The notes beneath the pieces were generated by a model. The model was not told where the DNA came from. It worked only from the letters and a program-made list of their open reading frames with translations, and did no database searches. Both the position numbers and the translations under genes were made by a program. A stretch of DNA of 64,000 bases from CAYJEJ01 sp964369315 (GTDB lineage: Bacteria; Pseudomonadota; Alphaproteobacteria; UBA3830; JAIRWN01): the NCBI GenBank assembly GCA_964369315.1, contig CAYJEJ010000003.1:62001-126000 (forward strand), written 5' to 3'. Of the stretch, positions 1 to 8,409 are shown piece by piece. Position 1 is the first letter of the stretch. The number at the start of each line of letters is the position of its first letter.

Positions 1-711
1 AAAGCGTCTAGGCGTTTGATTCGTGATTTTGGCGAGCTGGAATATTTACAAGTCTCGCGTAAGGGACCAAAAGACTTTGTAACAAATGCTGACCTTGCGT
101 GTGAAAAAATCTTGATTGAAGAACTGAAATATGCGAGACCAGATTATGGGTTTTTAACTGAGGAATCTGGTGAAATTAAGGGTCAAGACCCGTCCTATCG
201 TTGGGTGATTGACCCAATAGATGGCACGATGAATTTTTTACATGGATTTCCTTTTTGGTGTATTTCCTTAGCACTTGAAAAACATGGTGATGTTATTGCA
301 GGTGTGGTTTTTGACCCAGTGCGAAATGATTTGTTTTGGGCTGAAAAGGGGACAGGTGCATTTTTAAACGACCGAAGAATTCGTGTAAATAGCAGGAAAA
401 ACGTTGAAGACAGCCTTATTGTTGTCGATATAGTAGAACAAGACTTATACGAACATATAAAGAAAAATGCGTCTGCAGTTCGCAAAACTGGTTCAGCGGC
501 ATTGAACCTAGTATATGTCGCGTGTGGTCGGTTTGATGCATATGTCCTTAGCCATCCGATAAATTATTGGGATATTGCGGCGGGTGGATTAATCGTCCGT
601 GAAGCTGGTGGAAGCGTCAGCGATATTGCAGGTCGTCCGCTAACACAAAAACCAGAGACCATGCTTGCGGGGAATTTAGACTTGCGAGAAAGATTGGTTT
701 CGCTTTTTTAA
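1..711 (+). CDS. Inositol monophosphatase family protein (SuhB-like), 5' partial
   Basis: The reading frame is open to base 1, and the residues before the first possible start (TTG at 16) still match the family, so the true start lies left of the window. The protein is a lithium-sensitive inositol monophosphatase/FBPase-fold phosphatase. Visible metal-binding motifs are EES (in FLTEESGE), DPIDGTMNF and, near the end, WDIAAGGLIVREAGG. The family hydrolyses myo-inositol 1-phosphate or related sugar phosphates. The bacterial SuhB branch also acts in rRNA transcription, and the sequence does not separate these roles. The gene is followed by 260 bp of AT-rich non-coding DNA in which I see nothing clear. 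Confidence 0.93.
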   Translation, partial: KASRRLIRDFGELEYLQVSRKGPKDFVTNADLACEKILIEELKYARPDYGFLTEESGEIKGQDPSYRWVIDPIDGTMNFLHGFPFWCISLALEKHGDVIAGVVFDPVRNDLFWAEKGTGAFLNDRRIRVNSRKNVEDSLIVVDIVEQDLYEHIKKNASAVRKTGSAALNLVYVACGRFDAYVLSHPINYWDIAAGGLIVREAGGSVSDIAGRPLTQKPETMLAGNLDLRERLVSLF

Positions 712-971
712 GTTTTATTAAAAATTTATCATAGTGGTTTTGGGTTAAAACCTAAAAATTTCCAAAATATACACTACATATACATTCGCTATTTAAAATT
801 GCGAATACAAAAAAATGAAAATACTTCAGGGATTATTTATATAATATGAATTTATTAATTTTTAGTATAAATATCTGCTTTTTTATTTAAAATAAATATA
901 AAATTTTATCTTTAATTTTTTTCCTCGTTCTGTTAACCTCCGCCTAGTTTTAATATCTTGGAGGTTTTTAG

Positions 972-2153
972 GTGTCTGAACCTGTTGTCATTGTCTCTTA
1001 TAGCCGTACTCCCATGGGTGCGTTTAAAGGATGTTTCTCAACGTTGAGTGCTGTTGAACTGGGTGCCTCTGCAATAAAAGGGTGTTTAAACAAAATATCA
1101 ACTACCCTAGAATATGACGAAGTTCTGATGGGGTGTGTTCTTTCAGCTGGCTTGGGTCAGTCACCAGCAAGGCAATCAGCAATATTGGCAGGCTTGCCAG
1201 AGAGCGTTTGTTCCACAACGATAAACAAGGTTTGCGGCTCAGGGATGCGTTCCATAATGATAGCGTCAGACAGCATTGCCGCTGGCAGTTGCAATATAGC
1301 GATAGCAGGTGGGATGGAGAGCATGACGAATACGCCATATTTACTTCCGCAGGCACGTTTGGGATATATGTTTGGTCACGGCAAGATAGTTGACCACATG
1401 ATGAGAGATGGGCTGGAAGATGCCTATCTTCCAAACGGCGTTACCATGGGAATGTTGGCTGAAGAAACGGCAGAAATTTATAACTTTAACCGTGCTCAGC
1501 AAGATGAATTTGCCCTAAGGTCAGTAACATTGGCACAACAATCGGCACAAGAAGGGCGTTTTCTTGATGAAATTACCCCTGTTACTGTAAGAAACAGAAA
1601 GGGTGATATCATAGTGGATAAGGATGAGAACGTCACCCGTGCAATTCCAGAAAAAATAAAAACATTAAAACCTGCTTTCAAAAAAGATGGCACAATCACA
1701 GCAGCAAGTGCAAGCTCTATCGCAGATGGTGCGGCGGCGTTTGTGCTCATGAAAGAGAGTGTGGCAGAAAAATCTGGTTTAACGCCAATTGCAAAAATAT
1801 GTGGATATTCGAGCTTTTCGCATGCACCAAGAATGTTTACCACTGCTCCAGTTGGTGCCGTCAAAAAACTTATGAAAAAATTAAATTGGCAAATAAAAGA
1901 TGTGGATTTGTTTGAGATAAATGAAGCGTTTGCTGTTGTTACCATGGCGACAATTAAAGACTTAGGCTTAGATATCGATAAGGTTAACGTACGTGGGGGT
2001 TCTTGTGCGATGGGTCATCCATTGGGTGCGAGTGGAGCGAGAATTCTTGCGACCCTATTAAATGCCTTAAAATACGGCTTCCTCAAAAAAGGCGTTGCTA
2101 CCCTGTGTGTGGGTGGTGGTGAGGCAGTTGCCATGGGCGTTGAATTATATTGA
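972..2153 (+). CDS. Acetyl-CoA C-acetyltransferase (thiolase)
   Basis: This is a full-length 393-residue thiolase, which condenses or cleaves acetoacetyl-CoA and acetyl-CoA. The nucleophile cysteine is Cys88 in NKVCGSGMRS. The C-terminal catalytic motifs are NEAFAV, GGSCAMGHPLGASGAR (histidine) and CVGGGEA (second cysteine). The start is GTG at 972, preceded by a GGAGG Shine-Dalgarno at 960-964. No reductase or other beta-oxidation partner lies next to it, so a role in fermentation, ketogenesis or polyhydroxybutyrate synthesis cannot be chosen. PhaA and AtoB are equally possible names. Confidence 0.95.
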   Translation: MSEPVVIVSYSRTPMGAFKGCFSTLSAVELGASAIKGCLNKISTTLEYDEVLMGCVLSAGLGQSPARQSAILAGLPESVCSTTINKVCGSGMRSIMIASDSIAAGSCNIAIAGGMESMTNTPYLLPQARLGYMFGHGKIVDHMMRDGLEDAYLPNGVTMGMLAEETAEIYNFNRAQQDEFALRSVTLAQQSAQEGRFLDEITPVTVRNRKGDIIVDKDENVTRAIPEKIKTLKPAFKKDGTITAASASSIADGAAAFVLMKESVAEKSGLTPIAKICGYSSFSHAPRMFTTAPVGAVKKLMKKLNWQIKDVDLFEINEAFAVVTMATIKDLGLDIDKVNVRGGSCAMGHPLGASGARILATLLNALKYGFLKKGVATLCVGGGEAVAMGVELY

Positions 2154-2234
2154 TATCAGCAATCGCATATTTTGACTTTGCAAATGGTTTTCTTTTAATT
2201 AAGATTAAGCCTTTGGTTGGAGCTAGTTTTTTTG

Positions 2235-3278
2235 ATGTGGAAATGGTTTTTATTTCTGATGTGTTTTGTTCTATCGAATTGTGCTAGGGAACAAGAGAAT
2301 AAGTTTTATATAAACCCAGTTTTAGAAGATGAAAAATTTTTAGATGAGGTTTCTAAGCTAAACATCACAATATTGGCACCTGCTTCTGGTGTTTCTTCTA
2401 GCGAGTTATCAAGGCTCAAGATAACGCTGGGTCAACATGTTCGTTTTGTTGATGATAAACATTATATAAAAAAAATATCCTTGAAAACCACGTCTTTAAC
2501 CAAAGTTTTATTATCCGACACATTTGAATGCATTGAAAAACACTTTCGTTTAGGGGGGATATTTTGGTCTGCAAAAGGTGGGTATGGCTCATCTTTACTA
2601 ATTAACGAGCTGAACAAACGCTTTGAAGAAGGAAAAATAAAAAGCAAAGGCGTTTTAATTGGTTATAGCGACATAACCTCCTTACACTTATTTATGTCTC
2701 AAAAGATGGGTTGGATATGTATTCACGCTCCCAACGCGAATGAGTTAATAAAACCAAACAAAAACCCTGGAAGCTTTAGCAGGCTAATAGAAGTATTATC
2801 GGGAAAGTGCAATAAAATCACAATAAATATTCAACCAATTAATAACCTTGCAAAAAACACCTCATCTATAGAAGGCAAGCTTACAGGGGGAAACCTCACC
2901 CTTATAGAGACTAGCATTGCCACCATTTGGCAGGTCGATTGTAAGGAGAAAATAGTTTTTATAGAAGACGTTAATTGCCAATGCTATCAAATTTTCAGGT
3001 CTCTTAAACATTTACAAGACTCTGGGGTGTTAGATAAAGCCAAGGCTATTGTGTTTGGCAATTTTTCAATAAAACCAAACGATAAACTTATGGGGTTTTT
3101 AAGTGTGTTTTCCAATGATATTGGAATTCCAGTTTTTTTGACGGACAGATTTGGTCACGAAGAACACAATGACCCCATAGGTTATAATATCGATGGGGTT
3201 ATATCAAAAAATGTTGATGACGGAACATATAAACTTGAAGTAAACTTTAAAGATACTTTTGTTAAAAAATCAGATTAA
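2235..3278 (+). CDS. Peptidase S66 (LD-carboxypeptidase) with a possible lipoprotein signal
   Basis: The fold and motifs are those of family S66 (LdcA/MccF), which removes the terminal D-amino acid from murein tetrapeptides. The nucleophile serine sits in GYSDIT, the catalytic Glu is probably in IVFIEDV, and the His is in FGHEEHNDPIG. I chose the ATG at 2235 over a TTG at 2217 because it gives a compact signal sequence: a short Trp/Lys start, a hydrophobic run, then L-S-N-C at residues 13-16. That resembles a lipobox but is not canonical. S66 enzymes are usually cytoplasmic, so an exported form is odd. The stop overlaps the xseA start (TAATG), implying translational coupling. Confidence 0.85.
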   Translation: MWKWFLFLMCFVLSNCAREQENKFYINPVLEDEKFLDEVSKLNITILAPASGVSSSELSRLKITLGQHVRFVDDKHYIKKISLKTTSLTKVLLSDTFECIEKHFRLGGIFWSAKGGYGSSLLINELNKRFEEGKIKSKGVLIGYSDITSLHLFMSQKMGWICIHAPNANELIKPNKNPGSFSRLIEVLSGKCNKITINIQPINNLAKNTSSIEGKLTGGNLTLIETSIATIWQVDCKEKIVFIEDVNCQCYQIFRSLKHLQDSGVLDKAKAIVFGNFSIKPNDKLMGFLSVFSNDIGIPVFLTDRFGHEEHNDPIGYNIDGVISKNVDDGTYKLEVNFKDTFVKKSD

Positions 3279-4615
3279 TGGGAACAGAAAGCACAGATAA
3301 TTTCGTCACCGTCACGCAACTCAGCTTGAAACTAAAGCAACTGGTTGAAACTAGTTTTGGTGCGTTGAGCGTTCGTGGAGAAATTAGCGGATTAAAAAGA
3401 CACACATCGGGGCACGTTTATTTTAGTTTAAAAGATGGTGACAGCGTCATTAGTGCGGTTTGCTGGCGTGGGACGAGATGTAATGCAGACTTAACCGATG
3501 GTTTGGAGATAATTTGTTCGGCAAAGGTAACGACATATCAATTACAATCTAAATATCAATTAGTCGTGACAAGTTTTGTACCCTATGGGCAGGGTGCAAT
3601 TTTAAAAGTTCTTGAAGACCGTAAGAAAAAATTGGCAACTGAAGGTCTGTTTGACGCCTCAAATAAGAAAAAACTTCCGTATTTACCCAAGACAATAGGC
3701 GTCATCACCTCTCCAACAGGGGCTGTGATAAAAGACATTCTTCATCGCGTTTCAGACAGGTTTCCTGTCAGGATTATCCTGTGGGGAGTGCTTGTTCAGG
3801 GAGACGGTGCCGCTCAGCAAATCGCAGATGGAATTAATGGTTTTAATAATAGGAATATCTTTGATAACGGCTTAAATCCGAGACCAGATGTAATAATTGT
3901 TGCACGTGGAGGCGGGAGTTTTGAGGATTTGATGCCTTTTAACGAAGAAGTTGTGGTCAGGGCGGTTGCTAAAAGCGAGATTCCTATTATCTCAGGAGTT
4001 GGTCATGAAACAGATACGACTTTAATAGATTATGTCGCAGACATGAGAGCTCCAACCCCAACAGCCGCTGCAGAAATGGCACTACCAGTTAGGGAGAAAT
4101 TGATTGGAGATGTCTTAGAAGTCGGTCGCAGGTTGACGAATTCTTTGAAAAATATTTTATCAAGGTTAAATGAAAAACTTATAAACCTTTCAACAAGGGT
4201 GCCTTCGACTTGGCAATTTTTGGGAATGTCCTCTCAAAAGCTTGATTATATGTCGGATAAAATGAAAAATGCATTTTTAATGAAATATTCGACGTCTAAA
4301 TTTGCGTTAAGCAGAGTTGAGAGTGTGTTTTCTAAGAAATTCGAATTTGTTTTTTATGAAAGAAGGTTTAATGAGGGCAATATTAAATTCAATTTCTTAT
4401 TAAATAATTTTTTAAAAGATGCTAATAAATCTTTCGAACCTTTACAAAATTTATTGGACAAGCTTTCATTTGAAAACACTCTAAAAAGGGGGTTTTCAAT
4501 TGTTCAAGCGAAAAACGGTGAGCTCATCAGTTCTGTTAAGCAAATGACCAAAGGTGTTGAAGCTACAATAAGTTTCAAAGACGGCAAGGCGGATGTAAAG
4601 GTGAGTGAAAATTAG
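3278..4615 (+). CDS. xseA: Exodeoxyribonuclease VII large subunit
   Basis: XseA is the catalytic subunit of exonuclease VII, which degrades single-stranded DNA. At 445 residues it is of usual length. The N-terminal OB-fold (VTQLSLKLKQLVETSFGALSVRGEISG) covers roughly residues 8-105. The catalytic core carries IGVITSPTGAVIKDI, VIIVARGGGSFEDL and ISGVGHETDTTLID. A helical coiled region follows, with a C-terminal RGFSIV segment. The ATG overlaps the stop of the upstream S66 peptidase. The xseB small subunit is not in the window. Confidence 0.97.
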   Translation: MGTESTDNFVTVTQLSLKLKQLVETSFGALSVRGEISGLKRHTSGHVYFSLKDGDSVISAVCWRGTRCNADLTDGLEIICSAKVTTYQLQSKYQLVVTSFVPYGQGAILKVLEDRKKKLATEGLFDASNKKKLPYLPKTIGVITSPTGAVIKDILHRVSDRFPVRIILWGVLVQGDGAAQQIADGINGFNNRNIFDNGLNPRPDVIIVARGGGSFEDLMPFNEEVVVRAVAKSEIPIISGVGHETDTTLIDYVADMRAPTPTAAAEMALPVREKLIGDVLEVGRRLTNSLKNILSRLNEKLINLSTRVPSTWQFLGMSSQKLDYMSDKMKNAFLMKYSTSKFALSRVESVFSKKFEFVFYERRFNEGNIKFNFLLNNFLKDANKSFEPLQNLLDKLSFENTLKRGFSIVQAKNGELISSVKQMTKGVEATISFKDGKADVKVSEN

Positions 4616-4617
4616 TC

Positions 4618-5607
4618 TTATAAAATCTTGCTGAGGGTTTGCAACGCTAGTTGGCTTTCTCGGTATTTAAGGCTTATTGAGATTTTTAATTTTTGCACGT
4701 CTTTTATTTTGTAGTCTATTTTTTCTAGATTAAGTAGGTGCTTTATTTGATTTAAGACATTTAAGTGACCCTTGCTCATTGAACCAATTAAGCTGATGTG
4801 ACAATTTTGCTGGTCATGAGCATCTGTTAAGATTGTGATACCGATGATGTCACTTGATGTCTCTGTGCTAAACTTATCGCTAACAATTGTGCCATCATCA
4901 TCACTGAAGCTGGATGCAATTCTTATCAAAACGTTATTTTTCATTGCATATGCCACAGACTGTTCTTGCAGAACTTTCGCACCGCTAGAAGCCATTTCAA
5001 GCATTAATTCATAAGAGATATGATAGATTTTCTTTGCACTAGGGATTAAACGCGGGTCAATGTTATATACGCCATCTACATCTGTAAAAATGTCACATTT
5101 TTCAGCTTTTACTGATTTTGCGATTGCTACTGCAGTAAGGTCAGAGCCGCCCCGACCTAATGTCGTGACCATTTGAGATGAAGTTACGCCCTGAAAACCA
5201 GATATAACAGGCACGACGCCGCCGTTGATTATTTTTTTTATATATGTGTCATCAATGCTCAATATTGACGCTGAGCCAAAGATTTCATCAGTTTTTATTG
5301 GCACTTGCCATGCGAATAAAACCTTTGACTTGATTCCCATTTTACGCAATGCGGCCGCAAATAACCCAGCAGAAATCTGTTCTCCAGCAGAGATAACGGC
5401 GTCATATTCTTCATCACCAGCCTTTATCCCCATCAGGTTGGATAGGTTGATTAGGTTATTGGTCGTTCCTGCCATAGCAGAGGCAACAACTATTGGTGAA
5501 AAGCCATTTTTAATGGCGGAGGAAACTTTCAAGGCTGCTTTTTTTATTAATTCGGTTGTGCCTAGGGACGTGCCGCCAAATTTTTGTACTATAATTTGTT
5601 TGTACAT
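4618..5607 (-). CDS. lysC: Aspartate kinase, shortened regulatory region
   Basis: Aspartokinase phosphorylates L-aspartate at the head of the diaminopimelate/lysine, threonine and methionine pathways. The kinase domain is clear: VQKFGGTSLG near the N-terminus, GRGGSDLTAVAIA and FTDVDGVYNIDPR. I start at the ATG at 5607, which puts KFGGTS next to the N-terminus as in the family; a GTG at 5640 would add eleven residues without family support. At 329 residues it is about 80 shorter than typical alphaproteobacterial enzymes. After the kinase domain only one ACT-like segment is visible, resembling the second ACT domain (CHISLIGSMSKGHLNVLNQI onward), so one ACT domain seems to be missing. Feedback control may be altered. 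Confidence 0.93.
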   Translation of the reverse strand: MYKQIIVQKFGGTSLGTTELIKKAALKVSSAIKNGFSPIVVASAMAGTTNNLINLSNLMGIKAGDEEYDAVISAGEQISAGLFAAALRKMGIKSKVLFAWQVPIKTDEIFGSASILSIDDTYIKKIINGGVVPVISGFQGVTSSQMVTTLGRGGSDLTAVAIAKSVKAEKCDIFTDVDGVYNIDPRLIPSAKKIYHISYELMLEMASSGAKVLQEQSVAYAMKNNVLIRIASSFSDDDGTIVSDKFSTETSSDIIGITILTDAHDQQNCHISLIGSMSKGHLNVLNQIKHLLNLEKIDYKIKDVQKLKISISLKYRESQLALQTLSKIL

Positions 5608-5759
5608 AACGTTTTTAAAAGTGAACGAAAAACAAGTCACAGCCTATCATAAAAAGGGTCAACTAAGAACAATAAAGAAAAAATCATAAAAAAATTTTGT
5701 TTGCTGAAAAATATATCTAGTAAAAGGTTCTTTTTTTTGGTAAATATGTCTTGCGGTAT

Positions 5760-5835
5760 TCCTCGGTAGCTCAGTCGGTAGAGCAAGTGGCTGTTAACCA
5801 CTGGGTCGGCGGTTCGAGTCCGTCCCGAGGAGCCA
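5760..5835 (+). tRNA. tRNA-Asn (GTT)
   Basis: This is a complete cloverleaf. The acceptor stem is TCCTCGG/CCGAGGA with discriminator G and an encoded CCA. The D-arm is GCTCAGTCGGTAGAGC, the anticodon loop CTGTTAA gives anticodon GTT, and the T-arm contains GGTTCGAGTCC. The acceptor stem, the loops and the encoded CCA all fit. Confidence 0.98.
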
Positions 5836-6018
5836 CCTTATTTTCACCTGCCTGTTGTTTTCATATCACTTTTCACTATGAATTAATTTTTTATTTAGCT
5901 TTTCAGTTTAATTGTGTTTTTTGTAGTGTATTTCGGTTAGTATGATTATTAATTACAAAAATTAATAATTTTTGAGTAAATTTATCGCAATATTAAGCTT
6001 GATTATAGGACTTATTTT

Positions 6019-7290
6019 ATGACTAAAACTTCTGTTGAAGATAAAAATAGTGATGTTTTGTTTTGCTCTTTTTGTGGCAAAAGCCAGCAAGAGGTGAAAA
6101 AACTAATAGCAGGTCCTTCGGTTTTTATCTGTGATGAATGTGTTGGCGTTTGTAATGAGATAATGACTGAAATAAAAAAAGACCATGTCAGCACATTTCC
6201 AACAGGTATCAAAAAACCCCAAGAAATCAAGCGTATCTTGGACGATTATATTATAGGGCAGGAGCAAGCGAAAATTATCCTTTCTGTCGCTGTGTATAAC
6301 CATTATAAGCGTCTTGCCTTTAAAGATGTGGGTGATAGCGAGATAGAATTAGCAAAATCTAACATACTCCTCATTGGTCCAACTGGGACGGGCAAAACCC
6401 TTTTGGCTCAAACTTTGGCTAAGATTTTGGATGTTCCTTTTACAATTGCAGACGCAACAACCCTAACTGAAGCTGGCTACGTTGGGGAAGATGTTGAAAA
6501 TATTATTGTCAGATTGCTTCAGGTTGCCGACTATAACGTGGAAAAAGCACAAAGAGGGATAGTCTATATAGATGAGATTGATAAAATATCCCGCAAATCT
6601 GAAAACCCTTCAATCACTAGGGACGTGTCTGGCGAGGGGGTTCAACAGGCTCTTTTAAAATTGATGGAGGGCACGATTGCCTCTATCCCGCCACAGGGGG
6701 GACGAAAACACCCACAACAAGAATTGCTTCAGGTTAATACACAAAATATGCTCTTTATTTGTGGTGGAGCTTTTGCGGGTTTGGAAAAAATAATTGCAGA
6801 ACGATACAATAAATCATCCATAGGTTTTAGTGCTCAAATAAATAATTTAGCAGATTTAAATGAGCCAGATATTTTTAAAAACGTAGAATCTGGCGATTTA
6901 TTAAAATTTGGACTAATTCCAGAGTTCATTGGAAGACTGCCTGTGGTTGCGACGCTTTCTGACCTAGATGAAAACGCACTCATAGAAATATTGACTACGC
7001 CCAAAAATGCCCTTGTTAAGCAATATCAACAATTGTTTAATATGGAAAATGCTGAGCTTAGTTTTACAGATGAGGCACTTGTTACAGTCGCCCAACAAGC
7101 CATTAAGACAAAAACTGGTGCGAGGGGGCTCTCATCTATAATGGAAAATGCTTTGTTGAAAACGATGTATGACTTACCATCGCAGGAAAACGTTAATAGC
7201 GTTAAATTCGACAAATCAGCGATTTTGGGAGAAACAGAACCAGAAGTTACTTTTTTAAAAAAGGACGATGAAAAAACAATCGTTCATTAG
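6019..7290 (+). CDS. clpX: ATP-dependent Clp protease ATP-binding subunit ClpX
   Basis: ClpX is the hexameric AAA+ unfoldase that feeds substrates, including tmRNA-tagged proteins, to ClpP. The N-terminal zinc-binding domain has cysteines at 16, 19, 38 and 41 (CSFC and CDEC). The Walker A motif GPTGTGKT is near residues 120-127, followed by the pore region GYVGEDVEN, the Walker B segment IVYIDEIDKI and the sensor/arginine region GLIPEFIGRLPV. At 423 residues the length is normal. It stands alone here: clpP and lon, its common neighbours, are not adjacent, and lon lies at about 45 kb. Confidence 0.98.
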   Translation: MTKTSVEDKNSDVLFCSFCGKSQQEVKKLIAGPSVFICDECVGVCNEIMTEIKKDHVSTFPTGIKKPQEIKRILDDYIIGQEQAKIILSVAVYNHYKRLAFKDVGDSEIELAKSNILLIGPTGTGKTLLAQTLAKILDVPFTIADATTLTEAGYVGEDVENIIVRLLQVADYNVEKAQRGIVYIDEIDKISRKSENPSITRDVSGEGVQQALLKLMEGTIASIPPQGGRKHPQQELLQVNTQNMLFICGGAFAGLEKIIAERYNKSSIGFSAQINNLADLNEPDIFKNVESGDLLKFGLIPEFIGRLPVVATLSDLDENALIEILTTPKNALVKQYQQLFNMENAELSFTDEALVTVAQQAIKTKTGARGLSSIMENALLKTMYDLPSQENVNSVKFDKSAILGETEPEVTFLKKDDEKTIVH

Positions 7291-7429
7291 TCTCATTTTA
7301 AGCTTTTTTTAAAACCTCTTTTTATATAAGTTTTATTATACAGTTTATTAAGCCAATCTATTAATCTTTGCTATATTTTATGCTATAGTGTTTTAATAAG
7401 ACTATATAATTATTGTATTGGAGAGCGAG

Positions 7430-8365
7430 ATGGAGAGGTTACTTGACCCGAAGAACGACTGGGCGTTCAAGCAGTTGTTTGGTCAAGAGAAGAACAAGAA
7501 GATATTGATAAGTTTTCTGAACGCGATGTTGGAAGGCGTTGAGTCTTTGGTGGTTGATGTGGAGTTTTTGAAAGTTGAAACGGACACAGAGATACAGGCA
7601 CTGAGGCAAAGCATAGTTGACGTGTTGTGCAAAGCAGAAGACGGGCGAAGGTTTATAGTCGAGATGCAGAGCTCGTCGGACTCTAGTTTTATTCAGAGGG
7701 CAGTTGAATATGCGAGCAGGGTATATTTAAACCAGCGGACGCGGGCAGCAAAAGAGAGGCACGACGGAGGCGGGAGAAAGGCGGTTTGTCCAGTGATTTT
7801 TCTTGCGGTTGTAGAGAAGAAGTTGTTCAAGGACATAGAGGGATATTTGACGCACCATCGGATACAGGAGGTTGTGACAGGCAGGTGCGAGATTAGGGAG
7901 ATGTCGTTTTCGTTTTTGGAGCTGTCGAAGTTTGATAAGGGTTTTGATGAATTGGAGAGCGATGTAGACAGGTGGGCATATTTTTTCAAGCATGCGGACA
8001 TGGTCTCGCCGGAGAGGTTGAGGGAGATATTTGAGAGTAAGACGATATTCGGAGAGGCGTATAAGGAGCTTGAGCGTTCGGGATATTCGCCTGAGCAGTT
8101 ACTAGAATATGTGAGGTATGAGTTAAAGGAAGAAGAGATTCAAACCCGCATAACCGACGCCACCCTCAAAGGCGAGAAGAAAGGCAGAGCCGAGGGCGAG
8201 AAGAAAGGCAGAGCTGAAGGTGAGAAGAAAGGCAGAGCCGAGGGTGAGAAGAAAGCAAAAACAGAAACTGCTCGAAATCTTTTATTAATGGGGCTGGGTG
8301 ATAGCCAAATATCTCAAGCGACAGGCTTGTCGATTGATGAAATTAGAAGTTTGGGCAAAACGTAA
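7430..8365 (+). CDS. Rpn family recombination-promoting nuclease / PD-(D/E)XK transposase-like protein
   Basis: The protein opens with LLDPKNDWAFKQLFG and has the nuclease core VDVLCKAEDGRRFIVEMQ, the D...E-x-Q signature of the Rpn/transposase_31 branch of PD-(D/E)XK nucleases. These promote RecA-independent recombination and often move between genomes. The ATG at 7430 is preceded by GGAG at 7420-7423, so I prefer it to the upstream TTG. Residues about 248-279 are four copies of an 8-residue Gly-Glu-Lys-Lys-rich unit from a 24-bp DNA repeat, followed by the usual C-terminal LLLMGLGDSQISQATGLS segment. Up to about 8160 the DNA is visibly richer in G and uses GAG/AAG/CGG codons unlike its neighbours, which suggests transfer. 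No terminal inverted repeats were seen. Confidence 0.9.
   Translation: MERLLDPKNDWAFKQLFGQEKNKKILISFLNAMLEGVESLVVDVEFLKVETDTEIQALRQSIVDVLCKAEDGRRFIVEMQSSSDSSFIQRAVEYASRVYLNQRTRAAKERHDGGGRKAVCPVIFLAVVEKKLFKDIEGYLTHHRIQEVVTGRCEIREMSFSFLELSKFDKGFDELESDVDRWAYFFKHADMVSPERLREIFESKTIFGEAYKELERSGYSPEQLLEYVRYELKEEEIQTRITDATLKGEKKGRAEGEKKGRAEGEKKGRAEGEKKAKTETARNLLLMGLGDSQISQATGLSIDEIRSLGKT
8171..8266 (+). repeat. 24-bp in-frame tandem repeat, four units
   Basis: Units lie at 8171-8194, 8195-8218, 8219-8242 and 8243-8266. The first three are nearly identical and the last is diverged. Each unit encodes GEKKGRAE or a variant within the Rpn-family gene. Copy-number change keeps the frame, so it would only lengthen or shorten a charged linker between the nuclease domain and the C-terminal segment. 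Confidence 0.95.
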
Positions 8366-8409
8366 TAAAATATAGGTGTCAAAGATAAAATAATGAATTT
8401 ACTCCACCT

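Noticed and set aside
5751..5945. A 64-codon ORF running through tRNA-Asn
   Set aside because: It covers a complete tRNA gene and has no coding features.
7291..7330. A possible clpX terminator
   Set aside because: The AAGCTT and T-rich stretch gives only a weak AT hairpin that cannot be told from background.
8171..8266. A CRISPR-like array
   Set aside because: The units are contiguous with no spacers and are in frame with a gene.
7430..8365. A complete insertion sequence around the Rpn-family gene
   Set aside because: No terminal inverted repeats or target duplications could be seen on either side, so only the gene is reported.
8366..8409. A terminator between the Rpn gene and hydF
   Set aside because: The only pairing (TATAGGTG with CACCTCTATA) needs a bulge and a long loop and has no T run.
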